A stretch of DNA of 64,000 nucleotides, from NCBI RefSeq assembly GCF_900312995.1, contig NZ_ONZI01000005.1:49994-113993 (forward strand), in the 5' to 3' direction. Below the pieces are notes generated by a model that did no database searches, was not told the origin of the DNA, and saw only the letters and a list, made by a program, of their open reading frames with translations. Source of the DNA: Kushneria phyllosphaerae (GTDB taxonomy: Bacteria; Pseudomonadota; Gammaproteobacteria; Pseudomonadales; Halomonadaceae). Positions 7,704 through 18,374 of the stretch are shown piece after piece; the first letter of the stretch is position 1, and every line of letters starts with the position of its first letter. Position numbers and translations under genes: made by a program.

Positions 7704-8156
7704 ATGGCCGATAGAAATCAGGAGTTACGCAAGGCGGGCCTCAAGGTGACCCTGCCCCGCGTAAAAATCCTTCAGATCCTCGAGGCAACTCGGGAAGAGG
7801 ATCTGCACATGAGCGCTGAAGACGTCTACAAGGCGCTGCTGGATTCCGGTGAAGACGTCGGTCTGGCCACTGTTTATCGTGTCCTGACACAGTTCGAGTC
7901 CGCAGGACTTGTGGTACGTCACAATTTTGACGGCGGCCATGCTGTATTCGAAATGTCTCAGGAAGAACATCACGATCACATGCTGTGTCTGGAAACGGGC
8001 GAAGTCGTCGAATTCTTTGATCGCGATATCGAGCGTCGTCAGCGTGAGCTTGCCGAAGAGCGCGGCTACGAGCTGGTCGATCATGCCCTGGTGCTTTATG
8101 TCCGCCCAAAGGGCTCCAGCGCGACGCGTCAGGATGGCGGTGGCAATCGCCGCTGA
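7704..8156 (+). CDS. fur: Ferric uptake regulator Fur
   Basis: This 150-residue Fe(II)-responsive repressor has a winged-helix N-terminal domain (MADRNQELRKAGLKVTLPRV, then SAEDVYKALLDSGEDVGLATVYRVL) and a C-terminal metal/dimer domain with HHDHMLCLETGEVVEF. Only the first Cys of the E. coli CxxC is present, and the second position is Thr, as in Pseudomonas Fur. The ATG at 7704 was chosen because it gives the canonical N-terminus; an upstream ATG at 7614 lies inside bamE. A probable target, a 17-bp Fur box, sits in this window at 18220-18236. Confidence 0.96.
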   Translation: MADRNQELRKAGLKVTLPRVKILQILEATREEDLHMSAEDVYKALLDSGEDVGLATVYRVLTQFESAGLVVRHNFDGGHAVFEMSQEEHHDHMLCLETGEVVEFFDRDIERRQRELAEERGYELVDHALVLYVRPKGSSATRQDGGGNRR

Positions 8157-8185
8157 TCAGAACCACGAACACCTGGGTGATCACA

Positions 8186-8213
8186 AAAACGCCGCGAATG
8201 TTCGCGGCGTTTT
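8186..8213. terminator. Bidirectional terminator between convergent fur and recN
   Basis: A perfect 13-bp stem AAAACGCCGCGAA/TTCGCGGCGTTTT with a two-base loop has T runs on both strands. Confidence 0.9.
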
Positions 8214-8241
8214 GATGTCGGTAACCCGGAAGCCCCAGCTG

Positions 8242-9915
8242 CTAATGGGCAGAGCGCTGACTGACGTCCAGCATTTCACGGGCGTGGGCCAACGTGCGCT
8301 CTGAAAGGTGTACGCCTCCCAGCATCCGTGCTAGCTCCCTGACCCGTCCTCCCTCATCGAGCAGTGCCATGGTGGTATGCGTGGTGCGCTCATCTGCTTG
8401 TTTTTCGATATGCAGGTGCTGATGCCCCTGTGCGGCGACCTGAGGCAGATGCGTGACGCATAGAATCTGACCGTGACCGCCCAGCTGTCGCAGCAGCTGT
8501 CCGACGATTTCGGCCGTGGCGCCTGAAATGCCGACATCGACCTCGTCAAAGACCAGTGTCGGAATAGTGCTGTGCTGTGCGGCGACCACCTGAATGGCGA
8601 GACTGACGCGGGAAAGTTCACCGCCCGATGCCACTCGGGTCAGAGCGCGAGCCGGTTGACCAGGGTTGGCGCTGATCAAAAAGCTGACCCGGTCCATGCC
8701 GTCGGGTTGTGCTGTCTCCCGGCGTGCGACATCAACGGTAAAGTCCGCCTTTTCCATACCCAGAAAGGCCAGCTGAGACTTCACTTCCTCGCCCATGCAG
8801 CGTGCTGCCTCGGTGCGCTGCTCTGAGATCTGGCGGGCCAGTTCGCGCCAGGCGTTGCGCGCGGTTTCCGTGGCCTCGACCAGCGTCTCCATGTCTTCCC
8901 CGCCATCCTGTAACGCGGAAAGTTCTGTCTGCAGGCGTTGATGCAGCGCCGACACTTCCTCGGGCATGACGTGGTGCTTGCGGGCGATACGGTGAATTTC
9001 GGCCAGACGTGACTCGACCGTCATCAGACGATCAGGGTCCAGTTCAGTGGCGTTGACATAGTGATGAAGTTCATAGCCCGCTTCCTGGAGCTGAATGCAG
9101 GCATCTCCCAGCATACCCAGAATGTTGGCCAGGGCGCCGCTGTCACTGCCGGGCAGCTGCTCCAGTCGCTGTCTGGCCTGAGTCAGGCGGAACAGGGCGC
9201 CGCTCTCATCATCATCACAGCAGTCGGCGGCAAACTGCGCCTGAGTAATGATTTCTTCGGCATTGGCCAGGCGGGTCTGTTCCTCTTCAAGTGCCAAGAG
9301 CTCTTCTTCGCCCAGTGCCAGCGCGTCGAGCTCTTCAACCTGATAGCGCAACAGCTGACAGCGAGCCTGCTGCTCGTCACCGTTTTCCCGTGCATTTTTC
9401 AGTCGGCGACTGGCCTGCTGCCACTGACGATAGATCTGCGTGAGCTGTTCGACCTTCTCGCTGTGGCCTGCAAAATCGTCCAGCAGACGCAGATGCGTCT
9501 CCTCGCGCATCAGGGTCTGATGGGCATGCTGGCCGTGGATATCAATCAGATGTTCGCTGAGCGCCTTGAGGTCGGCAAGCGTTGCCGGTACGCCGTTGAT
9601 CCAGGCCTTTGAGCGGCCGTTGGCGGTTACCGAGCGTCGCATCAGACACTCCGTATCGTCGAGGTCGCGCTCGGCAAGCCAGGCGCGTGCGTCGGACAGT
9701 TTCTCGACGTCAAAGCGCACCGCCAGATCGGCCCGCGAGGCACCATGGCGCACGCTGCCGGCATCGGCTCTTTCCCCCAGGCAAAGCGACAGGGCGTCCA
9801 GAAGAATGGACTTGCCGGCACCGGTTTCGCCGGTGATGGCCGTCATGCCATCGCGGAAATCCAGTTCCAGATGTTCAACAATGGCGTAGTTACTGATGGA
9901 TAGCTGAGACAGCAT
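8242..9915 (-). CDS. recN: DNA repair protein RecN
   Basis: This 557-residue SMC-like ATPase acts in double-strand-break repair. The N-terminal half has Walker A GETGAGKSILLDAL. A long helical arm region runs from about residue 150 to 370. The C-terminal half has the ABC signature RVASGGELSRVSLA and Walker B LVFDEVDVGISG. The ATG at 9913-9915 has GGGAG at good spacing; a GTG six bases upstream is possible. Tandem LexA boxes about 50-85 bases upstream indicate strong SOS control, as in E. coli. It is divergent from grpE. Confidence 0.95.
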   Translation of the reverse strand: MLSQLSISNYAIVEHLELDFRDGMTAITGETGAGKSILLDALSLCLGERADAGSVRHGASRADLAVRFDVEKLSDARAWLAERDLDDTECLMRRSVTANGRSKAWINGVPATLADLKALSEHLIDIHGQHAHQTLMREETHLRLLDDFAGHSEKVEQLTQIYRQWQQASRRLKNARENGDEQQARCQLLRYQVEELDALALGEEELLALEEEQTRLANAEEIITQAQFAADCCDDDESGALFRLTQARQRLEQLPGSDSGALANILGMLGDACIQLQEAGYELHHYVNATELDPDRLMTVESRLAEIHRIARKHHVMPEEVSALHQRLQTELSALQDGGEDMETLVEATETARNAWRELARQISEQRTEAARCMGEEVKSQLAFLGMEKADFTVDVARRETAQPDGMDRVSFLISANPGQPARALTRVASGGELSRVSLAIQVVAAQHSTIPTLVFDEVDVGISGATAEIVGQLLRQLGGHGQILCVTHLPQVAAQGHQHLHIEKQADERTTHTTMALLDEGGRVRELARMLGGVHLSERTLAHAREMLDVSQRSAH

Positions 9916-9965
9916 GGCCACTCCCGTGCGCGGTGTCGCAATGACTGGGTATTAGTGGGTAGAGA

Positions 9966-10000
9966 CTGATTTTATATACAGTGAATGTGTTTTTATACAG
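9966..10000 (-). promoter_or_regulatory. Tandem LexA (SOS) boxes upstream of recN
   Basis: Box 1 at 9966-9981 reads CTGATTTTATATACAG and fits CTG-N10-CAG exactly. Box 2 at 9985-10000 reads ATGTGTTTTTATACAG and differs from CTGT...ACAG only at the first base. The boxes start 19 bases apart, a multi-site arrangement resembling E. coli recN. Confidence 0.85.
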
Positions 10001-10053
10001 CTGCTCTGATCGGGCTTCAATACCCTGAATTGGTAATTTCATCGTCGTCATGC

Positions 10054-10082
10054 CTTGAGATTGCGACCCGAATGCCCCATCT
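10054..10082 (+). promoter_or_regulatory. Sigma-32 heat-shock promoter for grpE
   Basis: -35 CTTGAGA (10054-10060), a 14-base spacer and -10 CCCCATCT (10075-10082) match the RpoH consensus CTTGAAA/CCCCATNT at all but one position. It lies 123 bases upstream of the grpE ATG. Confidence 0.85.
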
Positions 10083-10204
10083 GGGTAAACAGTTTTCAGC
10101 ATGAATGTCGCTCTACAGGATGACGCACTGACAGCCGGTCGCGTATGCCCGCGCAACATGAGCGCCATGATTCAATAGTAGACACAGCGAGTCAGGAGTG
10201 GGGT

Positions 10205-10831
10205 ATGACCAACAAGCCGCATGATCCAAGAGATGAAGAACTCGAGCGTGCCGAGCGCGAAGGCGAGCCGCAACCGCTTGACACCGACAATACGGATACT
10301 CTCGAGGATATCGAAGGCGAACTGGCCTCGGACGACGATGCCGTGATGAGCCAGAGCGAGCAGGAAGCCGACGTTCTGGCCGGACGCGTGGCAGAACTCG
10401 AGCAGGAGCTGGCACAGGTGAAGGACCAGCAGGTCCGGGCCGCGGCCGAAGCGCAAAACGTACGCCGCCGTGCCGAGCAGGATGCCGAGAAGGCCAAAAA
10501 GTTTGCGCTTGAAAAGTTCGTCAAGGAGCTGCTGCCGGTCGTGGACAGCCTCGAGAAGGGGCTTGAAAGCATGAGCGAGGATGTCAGCGAAACACATCGT
10601 GAGGGCGTATCAATGACCCTTCGGATGCAGCTGGACGTGCTCGGGAAGTTTGGCGTTGAGCAGCTCGACCCGCACGGCGAGCCCTTTGACCCCCAGTACC
10701 ATGAAGCCATGACGCAGGTGGCCAATCCCGAGATGGATCCCAACACGGTCATGGACGTCATGCAGAAGGGATACACGCTTAACGGTCGCCTGGTTCGCCC
10801 GGCCATGGTGGTGGTGAGCAAGCAGGCCTGA
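10205..10831 (+). CDS. grpE: Nucleotide exchange factor GrpE
   Basis: This 208-residue dimeric cochaperone releases ADP from DnaK. The first 55 residues are strongly acidic and probably disordered. Residues about 58-120 form the long coiled coil ([45 protein letters not shown]). The C-terminal beta domain has [24 protein letters not shown] and [20 protein letters not shown]. The ATG at 10205 follows AGGAG at good spacing; an upstream ATG at 10145 is rejected. A near-perfect sigma-32 promoter lies upstream, and dnaK and dnaJ follow. Confidence 0.96.
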   Translation: MTNKPHDPRDEELERAEREGEPQPLDTDNTDTLEDIEGELASDDDAVMSQSEQEADVLAGRVAELEQELAQVKDQQVRAAAEAQNVRRRAEQDAEKAKKFALEKFVKELLPVVDSLEKGLESMSEDVSETHREGVSMTLRMQLDVLGKFGVEQLDPHGEPFDPQYHEAMTQVANPEMDPNTVMDVMQKGYTLNGRLVRPAMVVVSKQA

Positions 10832-10875
10832 CTACCCGGTTTCGGATGATTTGTCGACAACGATACGTGTGGGGT

Positions 10876-10901
10876 CTTGAAAAGCAGCGTAATGCCCACA
10901 C
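10876..10901 (+). promoter_or_regulatory. Probable second sigma-32 promoter, for dnaK
   Basis: -35 CTTGAAA (10876-10882) is perfect. After 11-12 bases comes a partial -10, CCCACA (10895-10900). It lies 77 bases before dnaK. The -10 is weaker than that of the grpE promoter. Confidence 0.55.
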
Positions 10902-10977
10902 ATAGGCAGACATCCACGCAGCGTTGGCTGCGCATCGACAGCAATTCTGGTTCAAAAGATTTTTCGAGGTGACACTT

Positions 10978-12900
<1,923 letters not shown>

Positions 12901-12921
12901 GGTTTTTCACGCCTGATCTGT

Positions 12922-12954
12922 ACAACGCGGGAGCCTTGCTCCCGCGTTGTTTTT
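12922..12954 (+). terminator. Terminator between dnaK and dnaJ
   Basis: The stem ACAACGCGGGAGC/GCTCCCGCGTTGT with a CTT-type loop is followed by a T run. It probably attenuates read-through so that DnaK exceeds DnaJ. Confidence 0.88.
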
Positions 12955-12987
12955 GCAGGTGTCAGACTTCGGAGGATTCGTTAGACC

Positions 12988-14139
12988 ATGTCCAAGCGTG
13001 ACTATTATGAGGTCCTCGGCGTCGAGCGCGGCGCCGACGACAAGGAAATCAAGAAGGCCTATCGTCGCCTGGCACAGAAGTATCATCCCGATCGTAACCC
13101 TGATGATGAGACGGCGGCCGAGAAGTTTCGTGAGGTCTCTGACGCTTATGAAGTATTAGCCGACGGTGACAAGCGGGCGGCCTATGACCAGTTCGGCCAT
13201 GCCGGCGTTGATGGTCAGGGCGGCGGCTTTGGCGGCGGTGGCTTTGGTGGGGCCGGCGGTGCAGGCGGTTTCAGCGATATCTTCGGCGACGTGTTCGGCG
13301 ACATCTTCGGGGGTGCCGGTGGACGGCGCGGCCCAGGCGGTGCCGCGCGTGGCAGTGATCTGCGTTACAACCTGGAAATCGATCTGGAAGAGGCCGTTGC
13401 CGGCACGACGGTCGATATTCGCGTGCCGCGCCTGGTGGAATGCGATCGCTGTCACGGTGATTGCGCCGAACCCGGTACCAGCAAGCGCACCTGCTCCACC
13501 TGTAACGGCATGGGTCAGGTTCGCATGCAGCAGGGCTTTTTTGCCGTGCAGCAGCCCTGCCCGACCTGCCATGGTCAGGGGCAGAGCGTTGATACGCCGT
13601 GCCGCAAGTGCCACGGTGAAGGGCGTGTTCAGGAAACGCGCACCCTGTCGGTCAAGATTCCGCCAGGCGTCGATACCGGTGACCGCATTCGCCTCAACGG
13701 TGAAGGTGAAGCCGGCGTTAACGGTGGCCCGGCAGGCGATCTTTATGTGCAGGTGGCCATCAAGGCCCATGCCATCTTCGAGCGCGACGGGCGCGATCTC
13801 TACTGCGAAGTGCCCATCAATTTTGTGGACGCCACCCTCGGTGGTGAGCTTGAAGTGCCGACGCTTGAAGGTCGCGTCAAGCTGCGCATTCCGCCCGAGA
13901 CCCAGACCGGCAAGCTTTTCAGGTTGCGTGGCAAGGGCGTCAAGCCGGTACGTGGCGGCGCACCAGGCGATCTGATGTGCAAGGTGGTACTGGAAACGCC
14001 AGTCAATCTTGATGAAGAGCAAAAGCAGCTGCTGCGTCAGTTCCAGGAAAGCCTGGACGGCACGGACACCCGGCATTCGCCGCGTAAAAGCCGCTGGTTT
14101 GACGGCGTGAAAAAGTTTTTCGATGACATGCGCCCATAA
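12988..14139 (+). CDS. dnaJ: Chaperone DnaJ (Hsp40)
   Basis: This 383-residue cochaperone delivers substrates to DnaK and stimulates its ATPase. The J domain (residues 1-70) contains KYHPDRNP with the HPD motif. A Gly/Phe-rich linker runs to about residue 120. The zinc domain has four Cys repeats: [24 protein letters not shown] and CRKCHGEG. The first repeat lacks the usual CxxCxGxG ending, having Asp-Cys in place of x-Gly. The C-terminal substrate domains follow ([15 protein letters not shown]). SD GGAGG precedes the ATG. It is transcribed after the dnaK terminator. Confidence 0.97.
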   Translation: MSKRDYYEVLGVERGADDKEIKKAYRRLAQKYHPDRNPDDETAAEKFREVSDAYEVLADGDKRAAYDQFGHAGVDGQGGGFGGGGFGGAGGAGGFSDIFGDVFGDIFGGAGGRRGPGGAARGSDLRYNLEIDLEEAVAGTTVDIRVPRLVECDRCHGDCAEPGTSKRTCSTCNGMGQVRMQQGFFAVQQPCPTCHGQGQSVDTPCRKCHGEGRVQETRTLSVKIPPGVDTGDRIRLNGEGEAGVNGGPAGDLYVQVAIKAHAIFERDGRDLYCEVPINFVDATLGGELEVPTLEGRVKLRIPPETQTGKLFRLRGKGVKPVRGGAPGDLMCKVVLETPVNLDEEQKQLLRQFQESLDGTDTRHSPRKSRWFDGVKKFFDDMRP

Positions 14140-14161
14140 GCGTCTGGATCGATCTCAAAAA

Positions 14162-14186
14162 CCCTGCCGGTTGGCAGGGTTTTTTT
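14162..14186 (+). terminator. Terminator after dnaJ
   Basis: The stem CCCTGCC/GGCAGGG with loop GGTT is followed by seven T. Confidence 0.92.
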
Positions 14187-14264
14187 GTGTTTGGCCACAT
14201 GGCCAGGCGTCCTGAGGTGGTATCAACTACGCTTGCAGCAGGTTTTCAACACAGGAAGAGCATC

Positions 14265-14669
14265 ATGTCAGTCATGTATGAAACCACCGTCAATGTCTCC
14301 GGCGGACGCAAGGGACATGCCAGAAGCGATGACGGCATTCTTGATGTCGATCTTGCCATGCCGGGCAGTGGTACAGATGCCACCAATCCGGAGCAGCTTT
14401 TTGCTGCCGGTTATGCCGCCTGTTTCTCCAGCGCCGCCATGGGCGTGGCACGCCAGCAGGGTCATAAGCTCGATGACATCCCGGTGGCCGCTCATGTCAC
14501 ACTGGATGCTGAAAATCATGACTACAACCTGGCGGTTAAACTGACTGCGGAAGTGGCTCTGCCCCAGGCCGAAGCGGAAAAGCTGATCGCTCAGGCGCAT
14601 GAGATGTGCCCGTACTCCAAGGCCACTCGAGGCAACATCAAGGTTGATATCGAAGTGAAAGGTCACTGA
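14265..14669 (+). CDS. ohr: Organic hydroperoxide resistance protein Ohr (OsmC family)
   Basis: This 134-residue thiol peroxidase reduces organic hydroperoxides. The two reactive Cys lie in GYAACFSSA (peroxidatic, about residue 53) and MCPYSKAT (resolving, about residue 118). NPEQLFAAGYAACF and the GNIKVDIEV ending are typical of Ohr rather than classic OsmC. The ATG at 14265 has AGGAAG upstream. It is bounded by terminators, so it is probably a single-gene transcript. No OhrR repressor gene is adjacent. Confidence 0.92.
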   Translation: MSVMYETTVNVSGGRKGHARSDDGILDVDLAMPGSGTDATNPEQLFAAGYAACFSSAAMGVARQQGHKLDDIPVAAHVTLDAENHDYNLAVKLTAEVALPQAEAEKLIAQAHEMCPYSKATRGNIKVDIEVKGH

Positions 14670-14696
14670 CACCATCGTGTGATCCCGCCAAAAAAG

Positions 14697-14733
14697 CGCA
14701 CCGCAGCTCTGATAGACTGCGGTGCGTTTTTTT
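14697..14733 (+). terminator. Terminator after ohr
   Basis: The 10-bp stem CGCACCGCAG/CTGCGGTGCG is followed by seven T. Confidence 0.92.
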
Positions 14734-14749
14734 ATGAAGAGTACGGGCC

Positions 14750-15157
14750 ATGTCGATCGTATCAATGCCGGCAAAGTGCTGGCTAAAAGGGCAGCAGCTT
14801 CTGGCGCTGCTGTGTCTATTGGGGCTGGCTGGATGCGCCGGCAGCCAGCTGTCTGATGCGCCGGGAGCCACTGCCTCGGGTAAGGCCTCCTACTACAGCG
14901 ACCGTCATCAGGGCGCACGCACCGCCAGTGGTGAACGCTATGATAAAAGCGCTCTGACAGCGGCGCATCGATCTCTGTCCTTTGGCACCCGGGTGCGAGT
15001 GACCAACCTGAACAATCAGCGTCAGACCGTGGTGCGGATCAATGACCGCGGTCCCTTTTCAAGAGGGCGAGTGATTGATCTATCCCGTGCTGCCGCCGAG
15101 CAGATCGGAATGATCCGCAGTGGCGTGGCACCGGTGAAAGTCGAAGTCCTGAAATAA
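14750..15157 (+). CDS. RlpA-like double-psi beta-barrel lipoprotein
   Basis: This 135-residue protein has a signal peptide ending in lipobox LAGC (Cys29), so it should be an outer-membrane lipoprotein. The DPBB domain follows: GKASYYSDRHQGARTASGERYD, LTAAHRSLSFGTRVRVTNL, VVRINDRGPFSRGRVIDLS. RlpA cleaves naked glycan strands at the septum and carries a C-terminal SPOR domain. This protein has no SPOR domain, so septal targeting is not expected in the same way. An internal ATG at 14765 is an alternative start. Lytic transglycosylase activity is inferred from the family. Confidence 0.82.
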   Translation: MSIVSMPAKCWLKGQQLLALLCLLGLAGCAGSQLSDAPGATASGKASYYSDRHQGARTASGERYDKSALTAAHRSLSFGTRVRVTNLNNQRQTVVRINDRGPFSRGRVIDLSRAAAEQIGMIRSGVAPVKVEVLK

Positions 15158-15207
15158 CCCGGTGCCCGTGTGGGATGATCGCTTGATACCGCGGTGGCAC
15201 CGGTTTT
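15158..15207 (+). terminator. Terminator after the RlpA-like gene
   Basis: The arms CCGGTGCC (15159-15166) and GGCACCGG (15196-15203) are separated by about 29 bases and followed by TTTT. The long loop lowers confidence. Confidence 0.55.
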
Positions 15208-15213
15208 CAGCGT

Positions 15214-15963
15214 TTACAGTGCTGTCTCAACCACCAGCATTGGACTGCCTCTGGAGCAGGTTTCGATGCGTCCTTCGACCTGATAGACCTCGCGCAGAAG
15301 TTCGGCGGTGACCACGGCCCGCGTCGGCCCGCACGCCTTGAGCGCCCCGCCGGCCAGCACAATGGCTTGGTCGGCAAAGCGCAGCGCATGCCCCAGATCG
15401 TGGAGCGCCACAATGATCAACATTTGACGCTGTTCGGCCAGCCGGCGAAGCACGCTTAAAAGGCCGATCTGGCGATGCAGATCAAGCGCCGAAGTGGGTT
15501 CATCCAGTAACAGGATATCCGGAGACTGCACCAGCGCCTGGGCGGCGCTGACCAGCTGGCGCTGGCCGCCGCTGAGGTCTCCGATATCACGCTGGGCCAG
15601 TGTCTGAATATTGAGCTCGTCAAGGGCTGCATCCACCTGCGCCAGATCCTCGGGCTGCACCTTGAGACGGCGACCCTGCATGCGTGCCAGCAAGACGCTT
15701 TCGTAGACGCTCAACACCGCATCGATTCGGGTTTCCTGTGGCATGTAGGCCACCGGTCGCTCGGCGTTTGTTCCGGCGATCCGAACCTGGCCGCCACCGG
15801 CCAGCAGCCCCAGAATGCGTCGAAACAGTGTGGACTTGCCCGCAGCATTGGGTCCCAGTAGCGCCACCACCTGGCCGCCCGACAGCGTCGGGGTGGTAAT
15901 GCTCGAGAGCACTTCACGCTTGCCGTAGTGGGCGGTCACCTGTTCAAGCGTCAGGCTTACCAT
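15214..15963 (-). CDS. Iron-complex ABC transporter, ATP-binding protein (FecE/FepC type)
   Basis: This 249-residue ATPase powers ferric siderophore or heme import. It shows Walker A GPNAAGKST, Q-loop MPQETRID, signature LSGGQRQ, Walker B ILLLDEPTSALD and the H-loop His in VALHDLGHA. The ATG at 15961-15963 overlaps the permease stop by seven bases, and longer upstream frames inside the permease are rejected. It is the third gene of a binding protein-permease-ATPase operon headed by a Fur box. The ligand cannot be told from sequence. Confidence 0.92.
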   Translation of the reverse strand: MVSLTLEQVTAHYGKREVLSSITTPTLSGGQVVALLGPNAAGKSTLFRRILGLLAGGGQVRIAGTNAERPVAYMPQETRIDAVLSVYESVLLARMQGRRLKVQPEDLAQVDAALDELNIQTLAQRDIGDLSGGQRQLVSAAQALVQSPDILLLDEPTSALDLHRQIGLLSVLRRLAEQRQMLIIVALHDLGHALRFADQAIVLAGGALKACGPTRAVVTAELLREVYQVEGRIETCSRGSPMLVVETAL

Positions 15964-17027
15964 GTCGATTTCTTCTGGTTGAGAACAAGAAAGAGGAAAA
16001 ACGGAATGCCGACCAGCGAGGTGATGATACCGATGGGAATCACCGTGCCCGGAATCAGCATCTTGGAGATCACCGAACCTACCGACAGGATCAGGGCGCC
16101 ACACAGGGCCGAGGCCGGCAGGAAAAAGCGCTGATCCTCGCCTACCAGCATTCGCGCAATATGCGGCCCTACCAGCCCGATGAAGCCGATCGTGCCGACA
16201 AAGGCCACCGATACCGAGGCCAGCAGGGACACCAGCATTAGCACTTGAAGTCGCAGCCTGCGTGGGCGTACGCCCATGCTTTCGGCCTTGGCATCGCCCA
16301 GGCGCATGGCGGTCAGCGCCCAGCCGTGGCGGGCCAGCAGCGGAATCGCAATCACCAGTACCGTCAGCGAGACCCAGACCTTGGGCCAGGTCGCCTTGGT
16401 CAGGCTGCCCATGGTCCAGAACACTACCGCCGACAGGGCCTGCTGACTGGCAAAGAACTGGATCAGCGCCATGAGCGCGTTGAAGATGAACACCATGGCA
16501 ATGCCCAGCAGCACGATGGTTTCAATCGTCACGCCCCGGCGCATGCTCAAAAGATGAATCATCAGCGCCGTGAGCATGGCGACCAAAAAGGCATTGATCG
16601 GCACGATATAGCCCACGGCGAACGGCACGATCGATACTCCGAAGGCCAGCGCCAGCGCCGCGCCGAATCCAGCCCCGGCCGAGATGCCCAGCGTAAAGGG
16701 GCTTGCCAGCGGATTGCTGAGGATGGTCTGCATCTGTGCGCCGGCAATTGAAAGACTCGCTCCGACCACGATCGCCATCAGTGCCACCGGCATGCGAATC
16801 TGCCAGACAATGACGCTGATCTGCTCGCTGACCGAGCCGGGCGCGAGCAGTGCGCTCAGCACCTCTGTCAGCTCATATCGAGCAGGCCCAAGCGCCAGAT
16901 CGACACAAAAGCTTAAAAACAGGGCACCCAGAAGGGCCAGCAGGATCAGCTGACGGCGCAGGACCATAGTGCGATAGAAGGTGCGACCCTGTTCGGGAGA
17001 GGTCATGGCGGCCGTCGACTTATTCAT
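15957..17027 (-). CDS. Iron-complex ABC transporter, permease (FecCD family)
   Basis: This 356-residue inner-membrane protein has about nine to ten hydrophobic helices. FecCD family marks are WQIRMPVALMAIVVGASLSIAGA, QTILSNPLASPFTLGISAGAGFGA, RLGDAKAESMGVRPRRLR (the coupling helix contacting the ATPase) and GTIGFIGLVGPHIAR. The start at 17027 overlaps the stop of the binding-protein gene by eight bases. Only one permease gene is present, so it should act as a homodimer, like BtuC. Confidence 0.93.
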   Translation of the reverse strand: MNKSTAAMTSPEQGRTFYRTMVLRRQLILLALLGALFLSFCVDLALGPARYELTEVLSALLAPGSVSEQISVIVWQIRMPVALMAIVVGASLSIAGAQMQTILSNPLASPFTLGISAGAGFGAALALAFGVSIVPFAVGYIVPINAFLVAMLTALMIHLLSMRRGVTIETIVLLGIAMVFIFNALMALIQFFASQQALSAVVFWTMGSLTKATWPKVWVSLTVLVIAIPLLARHGWALTAMRLGDAKAESMGVRPRRLRLQVLMLVSLLASVSVAFVGTIGFIGLVGPHIARMLVGEDQRFFLPASALCGALILSVGSVISKMLIPGTVIPIGIITSLVGIPFFLFLVLNQKKSTW

Positions 17028-18150
17028 CTTCCGCCTCGAGCGACACCCAGTACCCCGGCTGGTACGTCAAGGGCAAAAAGCGTTCATGAAGCTCGCGCAT
17101 GGTGGCATCCGGATCGAGATCCTTGAAAAGGTCCGGATGGAACCATTTGGCCAGCTGCTGAATCGCCACAAAGTAATAGGGGCTGTTGTAGAACTGATGC
17201 CAGATGGCATGGACACGATCATGTTTAACGGCATCGATGCCGGTCATGGCCGTACGGTGCGTCAGGGCCTCCAGCTTGCGGCGGGCCTCGCGCATGTCAG
17301 CGCCCGGTCCGACACCTACCCAGGCACCGCCGGGGACATAGGCTTCCCAGTCGCCACCGGTGACCACGACCTGCTGCGGATTGGAGGCGATGATCTGTTC
17401 GGGGTTGAGGGTGCCAAAAGTGTTGGGAATGATGTCATTGGCAATGTTCTGGCCGCCGGCAATGCGAACGTAGTCGCCAAAATTGTGCGGACCAAAGCTC
17501 ATGCAGCAGTCATCAGAGTAGCCGCCGGCGCGATCGATAAACACACGCGGGCGCTCCGGGTCGGCCTTTTCAATCACATCGGTCACACGTGCCATCTGCT
17601 GGTTGGAAAAGTCGATAAAGCGCTCTGCTTTCTCATCCTTGTCCAGAAGCTTGCCCATGAGTCGGATCGAGGCCGGGGTATCCTTGATGGGATTCTCGCG
17701 AAAATCGACATAGACGATGGGAATGTCCAGTGCCGCGAGCTTGTCCTCGTAGCCGGCGTCTTCGGTGGCCGTTTGCGCCTCGATGTTCATGAAAACCACA
17801 TCGGGTTTAAGAGACGCGGCCTGCTCCACGTCAAAGGTGCCATCCTTGAAACCGCCAAAGGTCGGAATGTCTTTCAGTTCGGGAAATTTTTCGGCGTAGG
17901 CGGCGTATGTTTCCGAGTCGGCCTGCGAAAGATCTTCACGCCAGCCCACCACACCGTTAAAGGGGGTTTTCGGCTGCAGTACGCTCAGCAGATAGATCTG
18001 GCGGCCCTCGCCAAGAATCATGCGTTTGACCGGCGTGTCGACATGGACCTGACGGCCTGCCACATCGGTGACCACCACGTCCTTTGCCGAAGCGAGGCCG
18101 GAGAACAGGACAAGCGTTATAACAGCGGTAAACAGCAGGTTTCTTTTCAT
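17020..18150 (-). CDS. Iron-complex ABC transporter, periplasmic substrate-binding protein
   Basis: This 376-residue protein has a cleaved signal peptide (MKRNLLFTAVITLVLFSGLASA, cut after ASA). It is a class III binding-protein fold: VVVTDVAGRQVHVDTPVKRM at the N-terminus, DVVFMNIE in the first lobe, and NPQQVVVTGGDWEAY with HDRVHAIWHQFYNSPYYFVA in the second. A local YSDDCCMSFGPHNFGDYV segment is unusual for its paired Cys. ATG 18148-18150 was chosen; an ATG six bases upstream is possible. A Fur box lies 70 bases upstream. Ferric siderophore or another chelate is the probable ligand. Confidence 0.85.
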   Translation of the reverse strand: MKRNLLFTAVITLVLFSGLASAKDVVVTDVAGRQVHVDTPVKRMILGEGRQIYLLSVLQPKTPFNGVVGWREDLSQADSETYAAYAEKFPELKDIPTFGGFKDGTFDVEQAASLKPDVVFMNIEAQTATEDAGYEDKLAALDIPIVYVDFRENPIKDTPASIRLMGKLLDKDEKAERFIDFSNQQMARVTDVIEKADPERPRVFIDRAGGYSDDCCMSFGPHNFGDYVRIAGGQNIANDIIPNTFGTLNPEQIIASNPQQVVVTGGDWEAYVPGGAWVGVGPGADMREARRKLEALTHRTAMTGIDAVKHDRVHAIWHQFYNSPYYFVAIQQLAKWFHPDLFKDLDPDATMRELHERFLPLTYQPGYWVSLEAEDE

Positions 18151-18219
18151 GATCATTGTGATGGCCAGAGAGGGAGACACACGCTGTGAACGCGACACCG
18201 GGCAGCGTCCTGTCATGTG

Positions 18220-18236
18220 ATGATAAGGTTTATCAT
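18220..18236 (-). promoter_or_regulatory. Fur box controlling the iron ABC operon
   Basis: ATGATAAGGTTTATCAT matches the Fur consensus ATGATAATNATTATCAT at 14 of 16 defined positions, with a perfect 7-3-7 inverted repeat. It lies 70 bases upstream of the binding-protein ATG, so iron-dependent repression by the Fur encoded at 7704-8156 is expected. Confidence 0.85.
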
Positions 18237-18374
18237 TCGCATTTTTTCGGCATTATGCGAGGTTTCATTCGCGGCGTCGAGCAGCACGGGGCAACGAGGA
18301 TAGCGAACAGCCAAATTGGCAATACGATGTCTTGCAAGGGGGCTCATGCCTGACAGAATCCGGGCGACATGACA

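Noticed and set aside
13156..14076. Long minus-strand frame opposite dnaJ
   Set aside because: Shadow of DnaJ with no independent support.
16981..18189. Long plus-strand frame opposite the iron-binding protein gene
   Set aside because: It is the antisense shadow of a clearly homologous ABC operon and has no ribosome site or family resemblance.
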